A stretch of DNA of 64,000 bases. Origin: Variovorax sp. (GTDB lineage: Bacteria; Pseudomonadota; Gammaproteobacteria; Burkholderiales; Burkholderiaceae_C). Where the stretch lies: positions 124,001-188,000 of the forward strand of contig JAGIAI010000001.1 of assembly GCA_017744935.1 (NCBI GenBank), read 5' to 3'. The notes beneath the pieces are model-generated. The model had not been told where the DNA came from and did not search any database. It saw only the letters and a program-made list of their open reading frames with translations. The translations under genes were made by a program, and so were the position numbers. This document shows positions 9,283 to 18,979 of this stretch, in pieces; position 1 is the stretch's first letter, and every line of letters begins with the position of its first letter.

Positions 9283-10380
9283 TCAGTCGGCCGGCGCCGG
9301 ACTCGCCGCAACCCAGCCCATGAAGATCTGGTAGCCGAGCGCGAGCAAGGTGGCGCCGACGAACATGCCGAGGATGCCTGCCGTCGCCATGCCGCCGAGC
9401 GCGCCGATCAGGATCACAGGCATCGGCGCGTCGACGCCGCGGCCGAGCATCAGCGGCTTGAGCACGTTGTCGGCCATGCCCGCGACCAGCAGCAGCACGG
9501 TGTAGGCGATGCCGGCGGTGGTGCTTTGGTCGCCGCGCGTCCAGAGCCAGATGATCGCGGGCAGACTCACGATGATCGCCGGCACCTGCGCGATGCCGAG
9601 CACCAGCACGATCACCGAAAGCACCCCCGCCCACGGAATGCCCGCAATCAGCAGGCACACCCCGACGATGATGGCCTGGATGAAGGCCACGCCGATCACG
9701 CCCTGCGCCACCGCGCGGACCGTCGCCGTCGAAAGCTTTGCGAACTCGACGCCGCGCGCGGGCCCGATGATGCGCACGAAGATCGCGTGCATGGCCCGGC
9801 TGCCGGCCTCGCCGAAGGCCATCACGATGCCCGCGACGATGATCGCCGCGAGGAACATCAGCATCGCTCCGCCGATGCCCGCGACCGCGCCGAGCGCAGT
9901 GCGCGCAAGGTTGCCGATCTTCGGCTGCATGCTCTGCACCAGCGCCGGCAGATCGTCGTGAGCCTGCGTCCAGATCGTGAAGACTTTCTTGCCGACGATC
10001 GGCCATTGCGCAACGCTCTCGCGCGGCGCCGGCAGTTGCAGCGAGTTGTTCTGCACGTTGGCGATCAGTTGCCGCACCGAATCGCCCACGGAGCTCAGGA
10101 GCACCGCGGTCGGGACGATGATCAGCACGATGCCCGCGAGCACCAGCACGGTCGCCGCGAGCCCCTGCCGGCCGCCCATGCGCCGCGCAAGCGACTGCTG
10201 CGCCGGATAGAGCGTGATCGCGAGGATCAGCGACCACGCGATCAGCGTCAGGAATGGCGAGAAGACGCGATAGCACAGCAACGCGAGCACGACCACGAGG
10301 CCGGCGCGAATCAGCACGTCCATCAGGGCGGACGCGCCGCGAGAGACGAGTTCGTCGTTGGTTCCGTCAGGCATCTGCAT
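9283..10380 (-). CDS. AI-2E family transporter
   Basis: Polytopic protein with FLTLIAWSLILAITLYPAQQSL...VLKPLMLGRGVDAPMPVILIGALGGMATAGILGMFVGATLLALGYQ. Confidence 0.88.
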   Translation of the reverse strand: MQMPDGTNDELVSRGASALMDVLIRAGLVVVLALLCYRVFSPFLTLIAWSLILAITLYPAQQSLARRMGGRQGLAATVLVLAGIVLIIVPTAVLLSSVGDSVRQLIANVQNNSLQLPAPRESVAQWPIVGKKVFTIWTQAHDDLPALVQSMQPKIGNLARTALGAVAGIGGAMLMFLAAIIVAGIVMAFGEAGSRAMHAIFVRIIGPARGVEFAKLSTATVRAVAQGVIGVAFIQAIIVGVCLLIAGIPWAGVLSVIVLVLGIAQVPAIIVSLPAIIWLWTRGDQSTTAGIAYTVLLLVAGMADNVLKPLMLGRGVDAPMPVILIGALGGMATAGILGMFVGATLLALGYQIFMGWVAASPAPAD

Positions 10381-10398
10381 GCTCGTCTCCCCTTGGCA

Positions 10399-11040
10399 TC
10401 AACCGCCCAGCGCGATGATGACGGCCTGGATGCCGGCCCCGAGTGCCGCCATCACGAATGCCGCGCGCCATGGCCTCAGGCCGGCGTAGCGGCCCCATTC
10501 ATGGCCGCACAGGAACATCATCGCGATCCCGATGGCTGCCGACACGCGCATCGCGGGGCGCACTTCGGTAAAGAAGAAGAACGGCAGCACCGGCGGAAAG
10601 GTCGATGCGAAGACCAGCAGGAAGACGCCGATGCCGCCCACCAGATCCTGCCGCGTCAGTTCGGCAACCGGTGCCACGTTCGCAGGCTGCGCCACCATCC
10701 ACTGCCGCGTGCGTTCGAGATCGGAAGGCCCGAGCGCACTTGCGAGCGGACCCAGCTCCTGTGCGATGAGGCCGTGGGCCGGTTCGGGCCCGCCTCCCGC
10801 GATCACCTCGCGCCAGAGCCGCGCCTGCCGCGCCCGGGTGACGAGGTTGCGCAGCACATACATCACGGCATCGACGAAACCCCAGGCGAGATTGCAGCCG
10901 ATCGCCGCGATGAGCATCTCACGCACCTCTTTCTCGCCGGCGGTGGCCACGCTCAAGGTCCCCGTGAAGCTCAGGACCATGAACAGGCCGAAGAGGATCT
11001 CGGAATTGCGGTCGATCGGATCGAGAACACGAGTGCCCAT
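10399..11040 (-). CDS. VIT1/CCC1-like membrane protein
   Basis: RNSEILFGLFMVLSFTGTLSVAT...CNLAWGFVDAVMYVL; C-terminal TM cluster. Confidence 0.55.
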   Translation of the reverse strand: MGTRVLDPIDRNSEILFGLFMVLSFTGTLSVATAGEKEVREMLIAAIGCNLAWGFVDAVMYVLRNLVTRARQARLWREVIAGGGPEPAHGLIAQELGPLASALGPSDLERTRQWMVAQPANVAPVAELTRQDLVGGIGVFLLVFASTFPPVLPFFFFTEVRPAMRVSAAIGIAMMFLCGHEWGRYAGLRPWRAAFVMAALGAGIQAVIIALGG

Positions 11041-11091
11041 CTGAACTCCTCCCCTATGTTGGCGGGGGCGGCATCCTGCCGCCACCTCGAC

Positions 11092-12030
11092 CTATCTGGC
11101 AAGCACGATGCCGGACGCCGCCGAAGATACAGTGGTTCCCGCCTCGCCCGCAATGATTCTTTCCAGGTCCCCGAGCGCGCCGATCGCGGCGGTCTTCCCC
11201 GTCGCCTTCGCGAACCGGCAGGCCGCAGCCACCTTCGGCCCCATCGAGCCTGCGGGAAAGGTCATGGCCGAAAGCGAGTCCGGCGTCGCGCGGCGAATGG
11301 CGCGCTGCGTCGGCTTGCCCCAGTCGACATACACCGCGTCGGCATCGGTGAGCATCACGTACAGATCGGCCTTGAGTTCGCGCGCCAGCAACTCCGTGGC
11401 GAAGTCCTTGTCAATCACGCACTCCACGCCGCCGAGCTTGCGGTGAGCGCCCGCTTCATAGGCCGCGGGAATGCCGCCACCACCGGCCGCGATGACGATG
11501 GTGTTGTGCTCCAGCAGCCACTTGATCGGCCGCAGCTCAAAGATGCGCTTCGGCTCCGGCGAGGCCACCACGCGCCGCCATTTGTCCCCGTCCTGCTTGA
11601 AGACCCAGGACTTCTCGGCCGCGAGCCGATCGGCAACTTCCTTGGCGTAGACGGGGCCGATGAACTTGGTCGGGTTCGCGAAGGCCGGGTCCTTCGGGTC
11701 GACCTCGATCATCGTCAGGAGCGTCGCGAAGGGCCGCTCGAACGGCAGCAGGTTGCCCAGTTCCTGCTCGATCATGTAGCCGATCATCCCTTCGGTCTCC
11801 GCATCGAGCACATCGAGCGGATAGGTCTCCACGTCGGCGTAGGCCGCGCCCTGAAGCGCGAGCAGGCCCACCTGCGGGCCATTGCCATGGCCGACCACCA
11901 TGTCGTGCTGGCGCGCGACCGGCGCGAGCGCCCTGGCAGCGATGCGGATGTTCTCGCGTTGGTTCTCCGAGGTCATGGGCTGACCGCGTCGCAGCAGCGC
12001 ATTTCCGCCGAGCGCGGTGACGATGAGCAT
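11092..12030 (-). CDS. arcC: Carbamate kinase
   Basis: [17 protein letters not shown]...[16 protein letters not shown]...GGGGIPA...[15 protein letters not shown]...[10 protein letters not shown]. Confidence 0.96.
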   Translation of the reverse strand: MLIVTALGGNALLRRGQPMTSENQRENIRIAARALAPVARQHDMVVGHGNGPQVGLLALQGAAYADVETYPLDVLDAETEGMIGYMIEQELGNLLPFERPFATLLTMIEVDPKDPAFANPTKFIGPVYAKEVADRLAAEKSWVFKQDGDKWRRVVASPEPKRIFELRPIKWLLEHNTIVIAAGGGGIPAAYEAGAHRKLGGVECVIDKDFATELLARELKADLYVMLTDADAVYVDWGKPTQRAIRRATPDSLSAMTFPAGSMGPKVAAACRFAKATGKTAAIGALGDLERIIAGEAGTTVSSAASGIVLAR

Positions 12031-12032
12031 GG

Positions 12033-13037
12033 TCAGTCTCCCATCGTCGCCACCAGGATGGCCTTGATCGTATGCATGCGGTTCTCGGCCTGCTCGAAGG
12101 CGATGTTGTATTCGGACTCGAACACCTCGTCGGTCACTTCGAGGCCGTTCTTGATGCCGTAGGTGTCGGCGATCTGCTTGCCGAGCACGGTCTCGCTGTC
12201 GTGGAACGCTGGCAGGCAGTGCATCAGCTTGACGTGCGGGTTGCCGCTGGCCTTCATCAGCTCAGAGTTGACCTGGTAGGCCTTCAGCAGGTCGATGCGC
12301 TCCTTCCAGACTTCCTTGGGCTCGCCCATCGACACCCAGACATCGGTGTGAATGAAGTCCACGCCCTTGACCGCCGCCTTCGGATCGTCGGTGACGGTGA
12401 GCTTGCCGCCGTAGCGCTTCTCCAGGTCGCGTGCAATGTTCAGGAATTCGTCGGCCGGCCAGAGCGACTTGGGCCCGCAAATGCGTACATCCATGCCCAT
12501 GAGGCAGCCCACGATCATCAATGAATGGCCCATGTTGTTGCGGGTGTCACCCATGAAGGCGTACTTGATCTCGTGGATCGGCCGGTCGCTGTACTCGCGC
12601 ATGGTCATCACGTCGGCGAGCATCTGCGTCGGGTGATATTCGTCCGTGAGCCCATTGAAGACCGGCACGCCCGCGTACTTCGCGAGCGTTTCCACACCAT
12701 GCTGGCTCGATCCGCGGTATTCGATCGCGTCATACATGCGGCCCAGTACGCGCGCAGTGTCCTTGAATGACTCCTTGTGGCCGATCTGCGAGCCCGCCGG
12801 GTCCAGGTAGGTCACATGCGCGCCCTGATCGTGGCAGGCCACTTCGAACGAGCAGCGCGTGCGCGTGGAAGTCTTCTCGAAGATCAGGCAGATCTGTTTG
12901 CCCAGCAGATGGCGCTGCTCGGTGCGCGCGTACTTGGCACGCTTGAGGTCGCGCGCCAGGTCGAGCAGGTAGCGGAACTCGCGCTGGGTGTAGTCCTGCA
13001 CGGTCAGCAGGGAGCGGTTGCGCAGATTGAAGCTCAT
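12033..13037 (-). CDS. arcB: Ornithine carbamoyltransferase (catabolic, ADI-linked)
   Basis: [20 protein letters not shown]...[14 protein letters not shown]...[11 protein letters not shown]; between arcA and arcC. Confidence 0.95.
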   Translation of the reverse strand: MSFNLRNRSLLTVQDYTQREFRYLLDLARDLKRAKYARTEQRHLLGKQICLIFEKTSTRTRCSFEVACHDQGAHVTYLDPAGSQIGHKESFKDTARVLGRMYDAIEYRGSSQHGVETLAKYAGVPVFNGLTDEYHPTQMLADVMTMREYSDRPIHEIKYAFMGDTRNNMGHSLMIVGCLMGMDVRICGPKSLWPADEFLNIARDLEKRYGGKLTVTDDPKAAVKGVDFIHTDVWVSMGEPKEVWKERIDLLKAYQVNSELMKASGNPHVKLMHCLPAFHDSETVLGKQIADTYGIKNGLEVTDEVFESEYNIAFEQAENRMHTIKAILVATMGD

Positions 13038-13054
13038 TTGAGTCTCCTGAAAGA

Positions 13055-14278
13055 TCAATACGCCGGGTCACGGGAGATCGGGCAGGTCATGCAATGACCA
13101 CCTCCTCGTCCGCGGCCGAGTTCCGCGCCACGCACGGTGATGACTTCGATCCCCGCCTTGCGCAGCAACGTGTTGGTGTGCGTGTTGCGGTCATAGGCCA
13201 CGACCACGCCGGGTTCGAGCGCGACGACGTTGTTGCCGTCGTCCCATTGCTCGCGCTGGGCCTGCCAGGCGTTGCCGCCGGTGTCGACCACGCGCATCTT
13301 CGGGATGCCCAGGGCCTCCTTGACGACATCGAACATGTGGCCTTTGTCCGCGCGGATGTCGAGCGTGTCGCCCTCCCCTGGCCGCACGCTGTAGCAGCGC
13401 ACCTGGTCGGACACCTCGCGGAATGCGGTGACGACTTCGCGGTCGCAGAAACTGAACACCGTATCCAGGTGCATCGCCGCGCGACTCTTGGGCATCAGGC
13501 AGCCGATCACGCGCTCGGCAGCCTTGTTCGCGAACAGTTGCTGCGCGACCTGGAACACCGCCTGTCGCGTCGTGCGTTCACCCATGCCGATCAGCACCAC
13601 GCCTTTTCCGATCGGCATCACATCGCCGCCTTCCATGGTCGATGCGCCGTATGGCTCGTCGGAATCGCCCCACCAGATCTTGAAATCCGCACCCTTGAAC
13701 CGCGGATTGAACTTGTAGACAGCGCGTTGAAGCAGCGTCTCGGGTTTGCGCGCGGGCCAGTACATCGGGTTGCAAGTCACGCCGTTGTAGATCCAGCACG
13801 ACGGGTCGCGCTGGAACAGGGTGTTCGGGATCGGCGGCAGCAGAAAGTCGGTGCCGCCCATGGCCTCTTCGAGCAGCGTCGACCATTCGCTCTTGGGCAC
13901 ATCGAGCACCGCTATGCCGCCGATCAGGTGCTCCGCAAGCTTTTCGGCCGGCATCTCGTCGAGCCACGCGCGCAGTTGCGATACGCCGAGCCCCACGTCG
14001 TTGAGAGTGATACGCCTGTCGAGCACCCATGCGCGGCCCTCGGAGTCCTTCAGCGCCTCGGCCAGCATGTCGTGCAGGTCGATGACCTCCACGCCGCGCT
14101 CGCGCATCTTGAGCACGAAGTCGTAGTGGTCCTTCTGCGCTTCCTGCACCCACAGGACGTCGTCGAACAGCAGTTCCTGCGCGTTCCCAGGTGTCAGGCG
14201 CTGGTGGGCGAGTCCGGGCCGACAGACCATGACGGTCCTGAGCTTGCCGACTTCGCTGTGTACTCCGAGCTTTTGCAT
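13055..14278 (-). CDS. arcA: Arginine deiminase
   Basis: [30 protein letters not shown]...[18 protein letters not shown]...[11 protein letters not shown]...[18 protein letters not shown]. Confidence 0.97.
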   Translation of the reverse strand: MQKLGVHSEVGKLRTVMVCRPGLAHQRLTPGNAQELLFDDVLWVQEAQKDHYDFVLKMRERGVEVIDLHDMLAEALKDSEGRAWVLDRRITLNDVGLGVSQLRAWLDEMPAEKLAEHLIGGIAVLDVPKSEWSTLLEEAMGGTDFLLPPIPNTLFQRDPSCWIYNGVTCNPMYWPARKPETLLQRAVYKFNPRFKGADFKIWWGDSDEPYGASTMEGGDVMPIGKGVVLIGMGERTTRQAVFQVAQQLFANKAAERVIGCLMPKSRAAMHLDTVFSFCDREVVTAFREVSDQVRCYSVRPGEGDTLDIRADKGHMFDVVKEALGIPKMRVVDTGGNAWQAQREQWDDGNNVVALEPGVVVAYDRNTHTNTLLRKAGIEVITVRGAELGRGRGGGHCMTCPISRDPAY

Positions 14279-14298
14279 GATGAGTCTCCTTGTATGGG

Positions 14299-15204
14299 CT
14301 ATTCGGGCAAGGCCATGAGCTCGAAGAATTCGAGCGTCTCGCGATCCGGCTCCTTCAAATAGGTTCGGTAGATGGTGGGTAGATCGGGGGAGCGATAGAT
14401 GCGGCTCAAAGCCCGGTCCACCACGAGGCGGAACTCGTCGTCGTTGCGACGCACTGCAAACGCCATCAGTTCACGACGGAAGAGGCGATCGAGAACCACG
14501 AGGTTCGACTTTGACGCGTTGCGCCCAACCGCATCAAGCAACAGCGGACGTCCGTCGAAGAAGGCGTCGACTCGCCGATCGACCACAGCCTGCACACCTT
14601 CGGACGTGTCCGCAACGGAGACGACGTCGATTGCAATGCGACGCTGCGCAAGGCGGTCGACGAGCGCCCTTTCGACCACGGTTCCCTTGACCACCGCGAG
14701 CGAGCGCCGCTCCGGCGCACTGGTCCCGCGCCAGATCACTGCCTGGGGCGGCTCCTGCCCGGTCAGCACCTGGACCAGGCGCACCGGCGCATCCGAGCGG
14801 ATGACCGCGTTGACCCCGACGAACCCCACCGGGATCGAGAAGCTGACCTGCGCGCGGCGCTCCAGCGTGGGGACCGCGCCGCACAACATGTCGATCTTGC
14901 CGTCCGCCACTGCGCGGAAGCGGTCCTCCATCGAGACCTGAACGAGTTCGATGTTGAGCGCCGGCAGTTTCAGTTCCTGCTTCGCCGCATCGCCGACCTT
15001 CGTGCACAGCGCGATCGCGTAGCCGGTGACCTTGCCTGTCTCGTCCTTCTGCGTGAGCGACGAGCCGTCGGAGACATAGCCGACGACGAACTTGCCCGAT
15101 TCGCGCAGCTTGTCGAGCGTGCCCGCAGCCAACGCGGCGCCGGCATTGAGCAGTACCGCGCCGATGACCACGTGGAAGATATTCCGGGGTTTGAGGTATC
15201 GCAT
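14299..15204 (-). CDS. Amino-acid-type periplasmic solute-binding protein (orphan in this cluster)
   Basis: Signal peptide; [45 protein letters not shown], typical SBP_bac_3. Confidence 0.85.
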   Translation of the reverse strand: MRYLKPRNIFHVVIGAVLLNAGAALAAGTLDKLRESGKFVVGYVSDGSSLTQKDETGKVTGYAIALCTKVGDAAKQELKLPALNIELVQVSMEDRFRAVADGKIDMLCGAVPTLERRAQVSFSIPVGFVGVNAVIRSDAPVRLVQVLTGQEPPQAVIWRGTSAPERRSLAVVKGTVVERALVDRLAQRRIAIDVVSVADTSEGVQAVVDRRVDAFFDGRPLLLDAVGRNASKSNLVVLDRLFRRELMAFAVRRNDDEFRLVVDRALSRIYRSPDLPTIYRTYLKEPDRETLEFFELMALPE

Positions 15205-15218
15205 GGTCTTCCCTCCCC

Positions 15219-16547
15219 TTATGCAGCGCGAGCGCTTGCGATCCTGGCGGCAAAGCGCGGCGCGATGAAGCCGTAGATGATGAAACCGATCGCCATCACC
15301 AGCATGCCGCCGAGCACGGCGTCCTTGCCCGAGGCATAGAGCGCGTACACCGAATACAGCATTGCGATCACGGCAATGATCGCGTTGCGCCTGTAGATTC
15401 CAGGCTCGACGCCTGCATTGCGCATGATCACGAACAGCGCCGAGAGCGAGATGATGTAAGGCACCACGTTCGTCACCACCGCGAGATTCACGAGTGCGGC
15501 GAACTGCTTGCTGAGGTCTGGCGAGATCGTCGACAGCGCCATCACCGACTGCACCACACCCATGATCACCATGCCTGCGATCGGCGCACCCGCCGCGCTC
15601 GCCTTGCCGAAGATCGCCGGGAACATCTGGGTGTCGGCCGCATCCTTGGCGGTCTGCGCGAGCGTGAACTGCCAACCCAGCAGCGAGCCGACGCAAGCCA
15701 TCGCCGCCAGCGCCATGACGGTCTGACCGACCGCCGGGCTGAACATCTGCGTGTACGCGAGGCCGAACGGGCCGGTCGACTTGGCCAGATCGGCATTCGG
15801 CACGATGCCCTGGATCACCGTGGTCGAGAGGATGTAGATCACCGCCGCGCCCAGCGTTCCGAACATGCAGGCAAGCGGCACATCACGCTTGGGGTTCTCC
15901 ACCGCCGAGGCGTTCTGCGAGGCAGACTCCATGCCGAGAAAGGCCCACAGGGTCAGGGAGATGCTGGAACCCATGCCCTCTCCGATGCTCAGGCCCTTCG
16001 GATTCCACGCCGCCGAGAAGGTCTGGCTGCTGAACCAGAACCACCCCGCGATCGAGATGAAACCCACCGGCAGGATCACGCCCCACACCGTGATGGACCC
16101 GATGCGGCCGGTGAGCTTGGGCCCGCCGAAGTTCGCGACCGTGGTGATCCAAAGCAGCGCGACGACACCGATGCAGGTCGAGATCGCCGAAGACGTCAGG
16201 ACCGGAAAGAACGCCGCAAGGTAGCCCAGCGCGGAACTCGCCACCGCCACGTTCGCAATCGCGAGCGAGAGGAAGTAGAGAAAGAAGACGTTGAAGTAGC
16301 CGTCTTTCCCGTAAGCGTCCTCGGCATACGCCGCCATGCCGCCCGAGCGCTGGTTGAACACCCCCGCCTGCGCGAAGCTATAGGCAATCGCGAGCGAGCC
16401 GAGCGCCGTCACGATCCACGAGAGCAGCGAAATCGCGCCGACCTGCGCCATGTTGGCGGGCAGCATGATGATCCCGGAACCCATCATGTTGACCGTCACG
16501 ATGAAGGTCAACTGCATTACGCCCATCTTCTTTTCCTGAACGGCCAT
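15219..16547 (-). CDS. potE: Putrescine-ornithine antiporter-like APC transporter
   Basis: MGVMQLTFIVTVNMMGSGIIMLPANMAQVGAISLLSWIVTALGSLAIAYSFAQAG; adjacent to Orn/Lys/Arg decarboxylase genes. Confidence 0.85.
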   Translation of the reverse strand: MAVQEKKMGVMQLTFIVTVNMMGSGIIMLPANMAQVGAISLLSWIVTALGSLAIAYSFAQAGVFNQRSGGMAAYAEDAYGKDGYFNVFFLYFLSLAIANVAVASSALGYLAAFFPVLTSSAISTCIGVVALLWITTVANFGGPKLTGRIGSITVWGVILPVGFISIAGWFWFSSQTFSAAWNPKGLSIGEGMGSSISLTLWAFLGMESASQNASAVENPKRDVPLACMFGTLGAAVIYILSTTVIQGIVPNADLAKSTGPFGLAYTQMFSPAVGQTVMALAAMACVGSLLGWQFTLAQTAKDAADTQMFPAIFGKASAAGAPIAGMVIMGVVQSVMALSTISPDLSKQFAALVNLAVVTNVVPYIISLSALFVIMRNAGVEPGIYRRNAIIAVIAMLYSVYALYASGKDAVLGGMLVMAIGFIIYGFIAPRFAARIASARAA

Positions 16548-16599
16548 CGTCGTCTCCTTGGTTTGCTATCCGCGGGGTCCGCTCCACCTCCGTGCTGCG

Positions 16600-18975
16600 C
16601 TACTCGCGCACCACGTAGGTGTGGAAGCGGATGCGCCCGTCGGTTCCTCGCTCCTGGTACACACCCTGCACTTCGTAGTTGAAGCCCGGGAATCGGCTGA
16701 ACGACTCCTCGAACGCGCAGAAGTAGTCGCGCATCGGCTTCGCGCGTTCGTCCCAGCGCTCGCCCGGCGCCACGATGCCGATGCCCGGCGGATAGATCAG
16801 CGCCAGGGTTGCGGAAATGCGCCCTTGCGCTTCGGCGAGTGGCACGTAGTCCACCTCGTTGCCGACCAGCGCGCGGTAGGCGTCCTGCGGCAGCATCGCA
16901 AGCTCGGGAAAGCTGTCGGCGCGGAAGCACCGGCCCTGCAGGCCCTTGATGTTCGCGTCGCGGTAGAACGCATGCATCTCGTTGCAGACCTGGCGCAGCG
17001 TGTAGCCCGCGTAGCGCTCGGCATTCGCGGCGTGGAGTGACGGCAGCACGTCCTGCAGCATCGCGTCCTCGTCCCACAGGTTCTTGAATTTCACCAGCTT
17101 GGCGATCAGGCTGTTGAGCTTGCTTTCATCCTCCGCCGGCGTCATCAGGAAGAGGATGCTGTTGAGGTCGCACTTCTCCGGCACGATGCGCTGCTCGCGC
17201 AGGTAGTTCGCCACGACGGTTGCAGGCACGCCGAAGTCGAGGTATTCGCCAGTCGCCCGATCGATGCCCGGCGTCAGCAGCATCAGCTTGTTCGGGTCGA
17301 CCATGGCGTAGCCGTTCACATAGCCGGAATAGCCGTGCCAGCGTGATGCCGGGTCGAAATTCCAGCACTGCTGCTCGCGCTTGATGACGTCGGTGGCAAG
17401 GCTCTCCCACGGCACGTCGCTCACATCGCCAATGAAAGGCGAGCCCTTGATGGTCACGCGGTCCGGCACGAAAGGATCGAAGAACCACTGCTCTTGCGCA
17501 TTGCGCCCGGTCTGCGAAAAGTGCCGGCCGAACTCGCGCAGCTTCTTGCGGGTCTCGATGCCGAGTTCGATGCAGCGGTCCCACAGCATCTCGCCGGCCT
17601 TGCCTTCGTGCACCTTTGCGTTGACGTCGAGCGACGCGAACAGCGGATAGAACGGCGATGTCGAGGCATTCATCAGGAACGACTCATTGAAGCGCTGATG
17701 ATTGACGTAGCGCTGCTGCCCGATGAGGTGATCGTCGCGTTTGTGGATCTGGCTGGCCTGCGAGAAGCCCGCGCCCTGCTTGTGCACCGATTGCGTCGAG
17801 AACAGCCCGGGCGCATTCGCATCCAGCTCGCCCAGCCGCATCGGGCTGTGGTCGTTGAACAGGGGGTGGAAGGCGTTGTAGCCGATCCATGCCTCGTCCC
17901 ACAGCACGTAGTCGCACAGGTGGCCTATGCGCTCCAGCACCTTGCGCACGTTGTAGACCGTTCCGTCGTAGGTCGCGAGCTGGATGCAGGCCAGGCGGAA
18001 CGGGCGCGGCTGATCGGCGCGCGCCTTGTCTTCGACCAGCGGATGCAGGCGAATGCGCTCGCGCAGCGAAGCCTCGTCCCATGCGTCCCAATCGACGGCA
18101 CCGATCATCCCGAAGGAGTTGCGCGCGGTCGGCAGGAACACCGGCACGGCGCCCGCCTGCACCAACGCGCCCTGATGCACCGACTTGTGGTTGTTGCGAT
18201 CGAACAGCACGAGATCGCCGCGGCGAAGCAGCGCATTCGCGACGATCTTGTTCGATGTGCTCGTGCCGTTGAGCACGAAGTAGGTCCGGTCCGCGCCGAA
18301 CACCTGTGCTGCATGTCGCTGGGCCTCGTCGGCCGCGCCTTCATGGATCAGCAGGTCGCCGAGTTCGACATCCGCGTTGCACAGGTCGTTGCGAAAGATG
18401 CTTTCGCCGAAGTGCTTGAAGAAGAGCTGCCCGGCGGGCGACTTGCGATAGAACTGCCCGCCTTGATGCCCTGGGCAGTCGAAGGCGATGGTCGCCTTGC
18501 CGTCGTAAGCCATCAGCTTGCCGAAGAACGGCGGCAACAGCGACATGCCGTACTTCACCAGGCTCGCGCCGATCTGCTTGGCGTAGAACTCGGGCGACTG
18601 CTGGCCGAGATAGACATAGCCTTCGACTTCACCGAGACCCGCCACCACGGGCACGTCGGAGATGCGCCGCGAATCCGCGAGGATCCACACCGGCGTGCGG
18701 AAGCCCACGCCGCGCAACTCACGCATCAGCGTGCGCGCCTTCTCCAGCATGTCGCCGTCGACCCAGAGGATGTAGGCGCCGACGCTCGCGTCTTCGGCGA
18801 GGTCGCGCTGGTAGACGCCCGACACCTCGAGTTCGAGGCCGGTCGCGGCGATGCGGGCCAGCAAGTCCCTTGTCTGCAGGTTGTCGGGGTCGACGATGGC
18901 GACGACCTTCAGGTACTTGTGCAGGGGGATCGGAATCGCCTGCGGTTGCAGCGAATAGTTGGCGTAGCGGTTCAT
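16600..18975 (-). CDS. Orn/Lys/Arg decarboxylase, ornithine decarboxylase (SpeC/SpeF)-like
   Basis: Wing domain, AFDCPGHQGGQFYRKSPAG, QSVHKQGAGFSQASQIHKRDDHLIGQQRYVNHQRFNESFLMNASTSPFYPLFASLDVNAKVHEG. Confidence 0.93.
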   Translation of the reverse strand: MNRYANYSLQPQAIPIPLHKYLKVVAIVDPDNLQTRDLLARIAATGLELEVSGVYQRDLAEDASVGAYILWVDGDMLEKARTLMRELRGVGFRTPVWILADSRRISDVPVVAGLGEVEGYVYLGQQSPEFYAKQIGASLVKYGMSLLPPFFGKLMAYDGKATIAFDCPGHQGGQFYRKSPAGQLFFKHFGESIFRNDLCNADVELGDLLIHEGAADEAQRHAAQVFGADRTYFVLNGTSTSNKIVANALLRRGDLVLFDRNNHKSVHQGALVQAGAVPVFLPTARNSFGMIGAVDWDAWDEASLRERIRLHPLVEDKARADQPRPFRLACIQLATYDGTVYNVRKVLERIGHLCDYVLWDEAWIGYNAFHPLFNDHSPMRLGELDANAPGLFSTQSVHKQGAGFSQASQIHKRDDHLIGQQRYVNHQRFNESFLMNASTSPFYPLFASLDVNAKVHEGKAGEMLWDRCIELGIETRKKLREFGRHFSQTGRNAQEQWFFDPFVPDRVTIKGSPFIGDVSDVPWESLATDVIKREQQCWNFDPASRWHGYSGYVNGYAMVDPNKLMLLTPGIDRATGEYLDFGVPATVVANYLREQRIVPEKCDLNSILFLMTPAEDESKLNSLIAKLVKFKNLWDEDAMLQDVLPSLHAANAERYAGYTLRQVCNEMHAFYRDANIKGLQGRCFRADSFPELAMLPQDAYRALVGNEVDYVPLAEAQGRISATLALIYPPGIGIVAPGERWDERAKPMRDYFCAFEESFSRFPGFNYEVQGVYQERGTDGRIRFHTYVVRE

Positions 18976-18979
18976 GAAG

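Noticed and set aside
8426-10276. 616-aa minus-strand ORF overlapping AI-2E and OMF genes
   Set aside because: Alternative frame of two well-supported CDSs; no family motif.
8968-12162. 1064-aa plus-strand ORF in the supplied track
   Set aside because: Antisense to arcC, VIT-like, AI-2E and OMF genes that have clear family motifs; composition (His/Arg/Asp-rich) is typical of a high-GC shadow frame.
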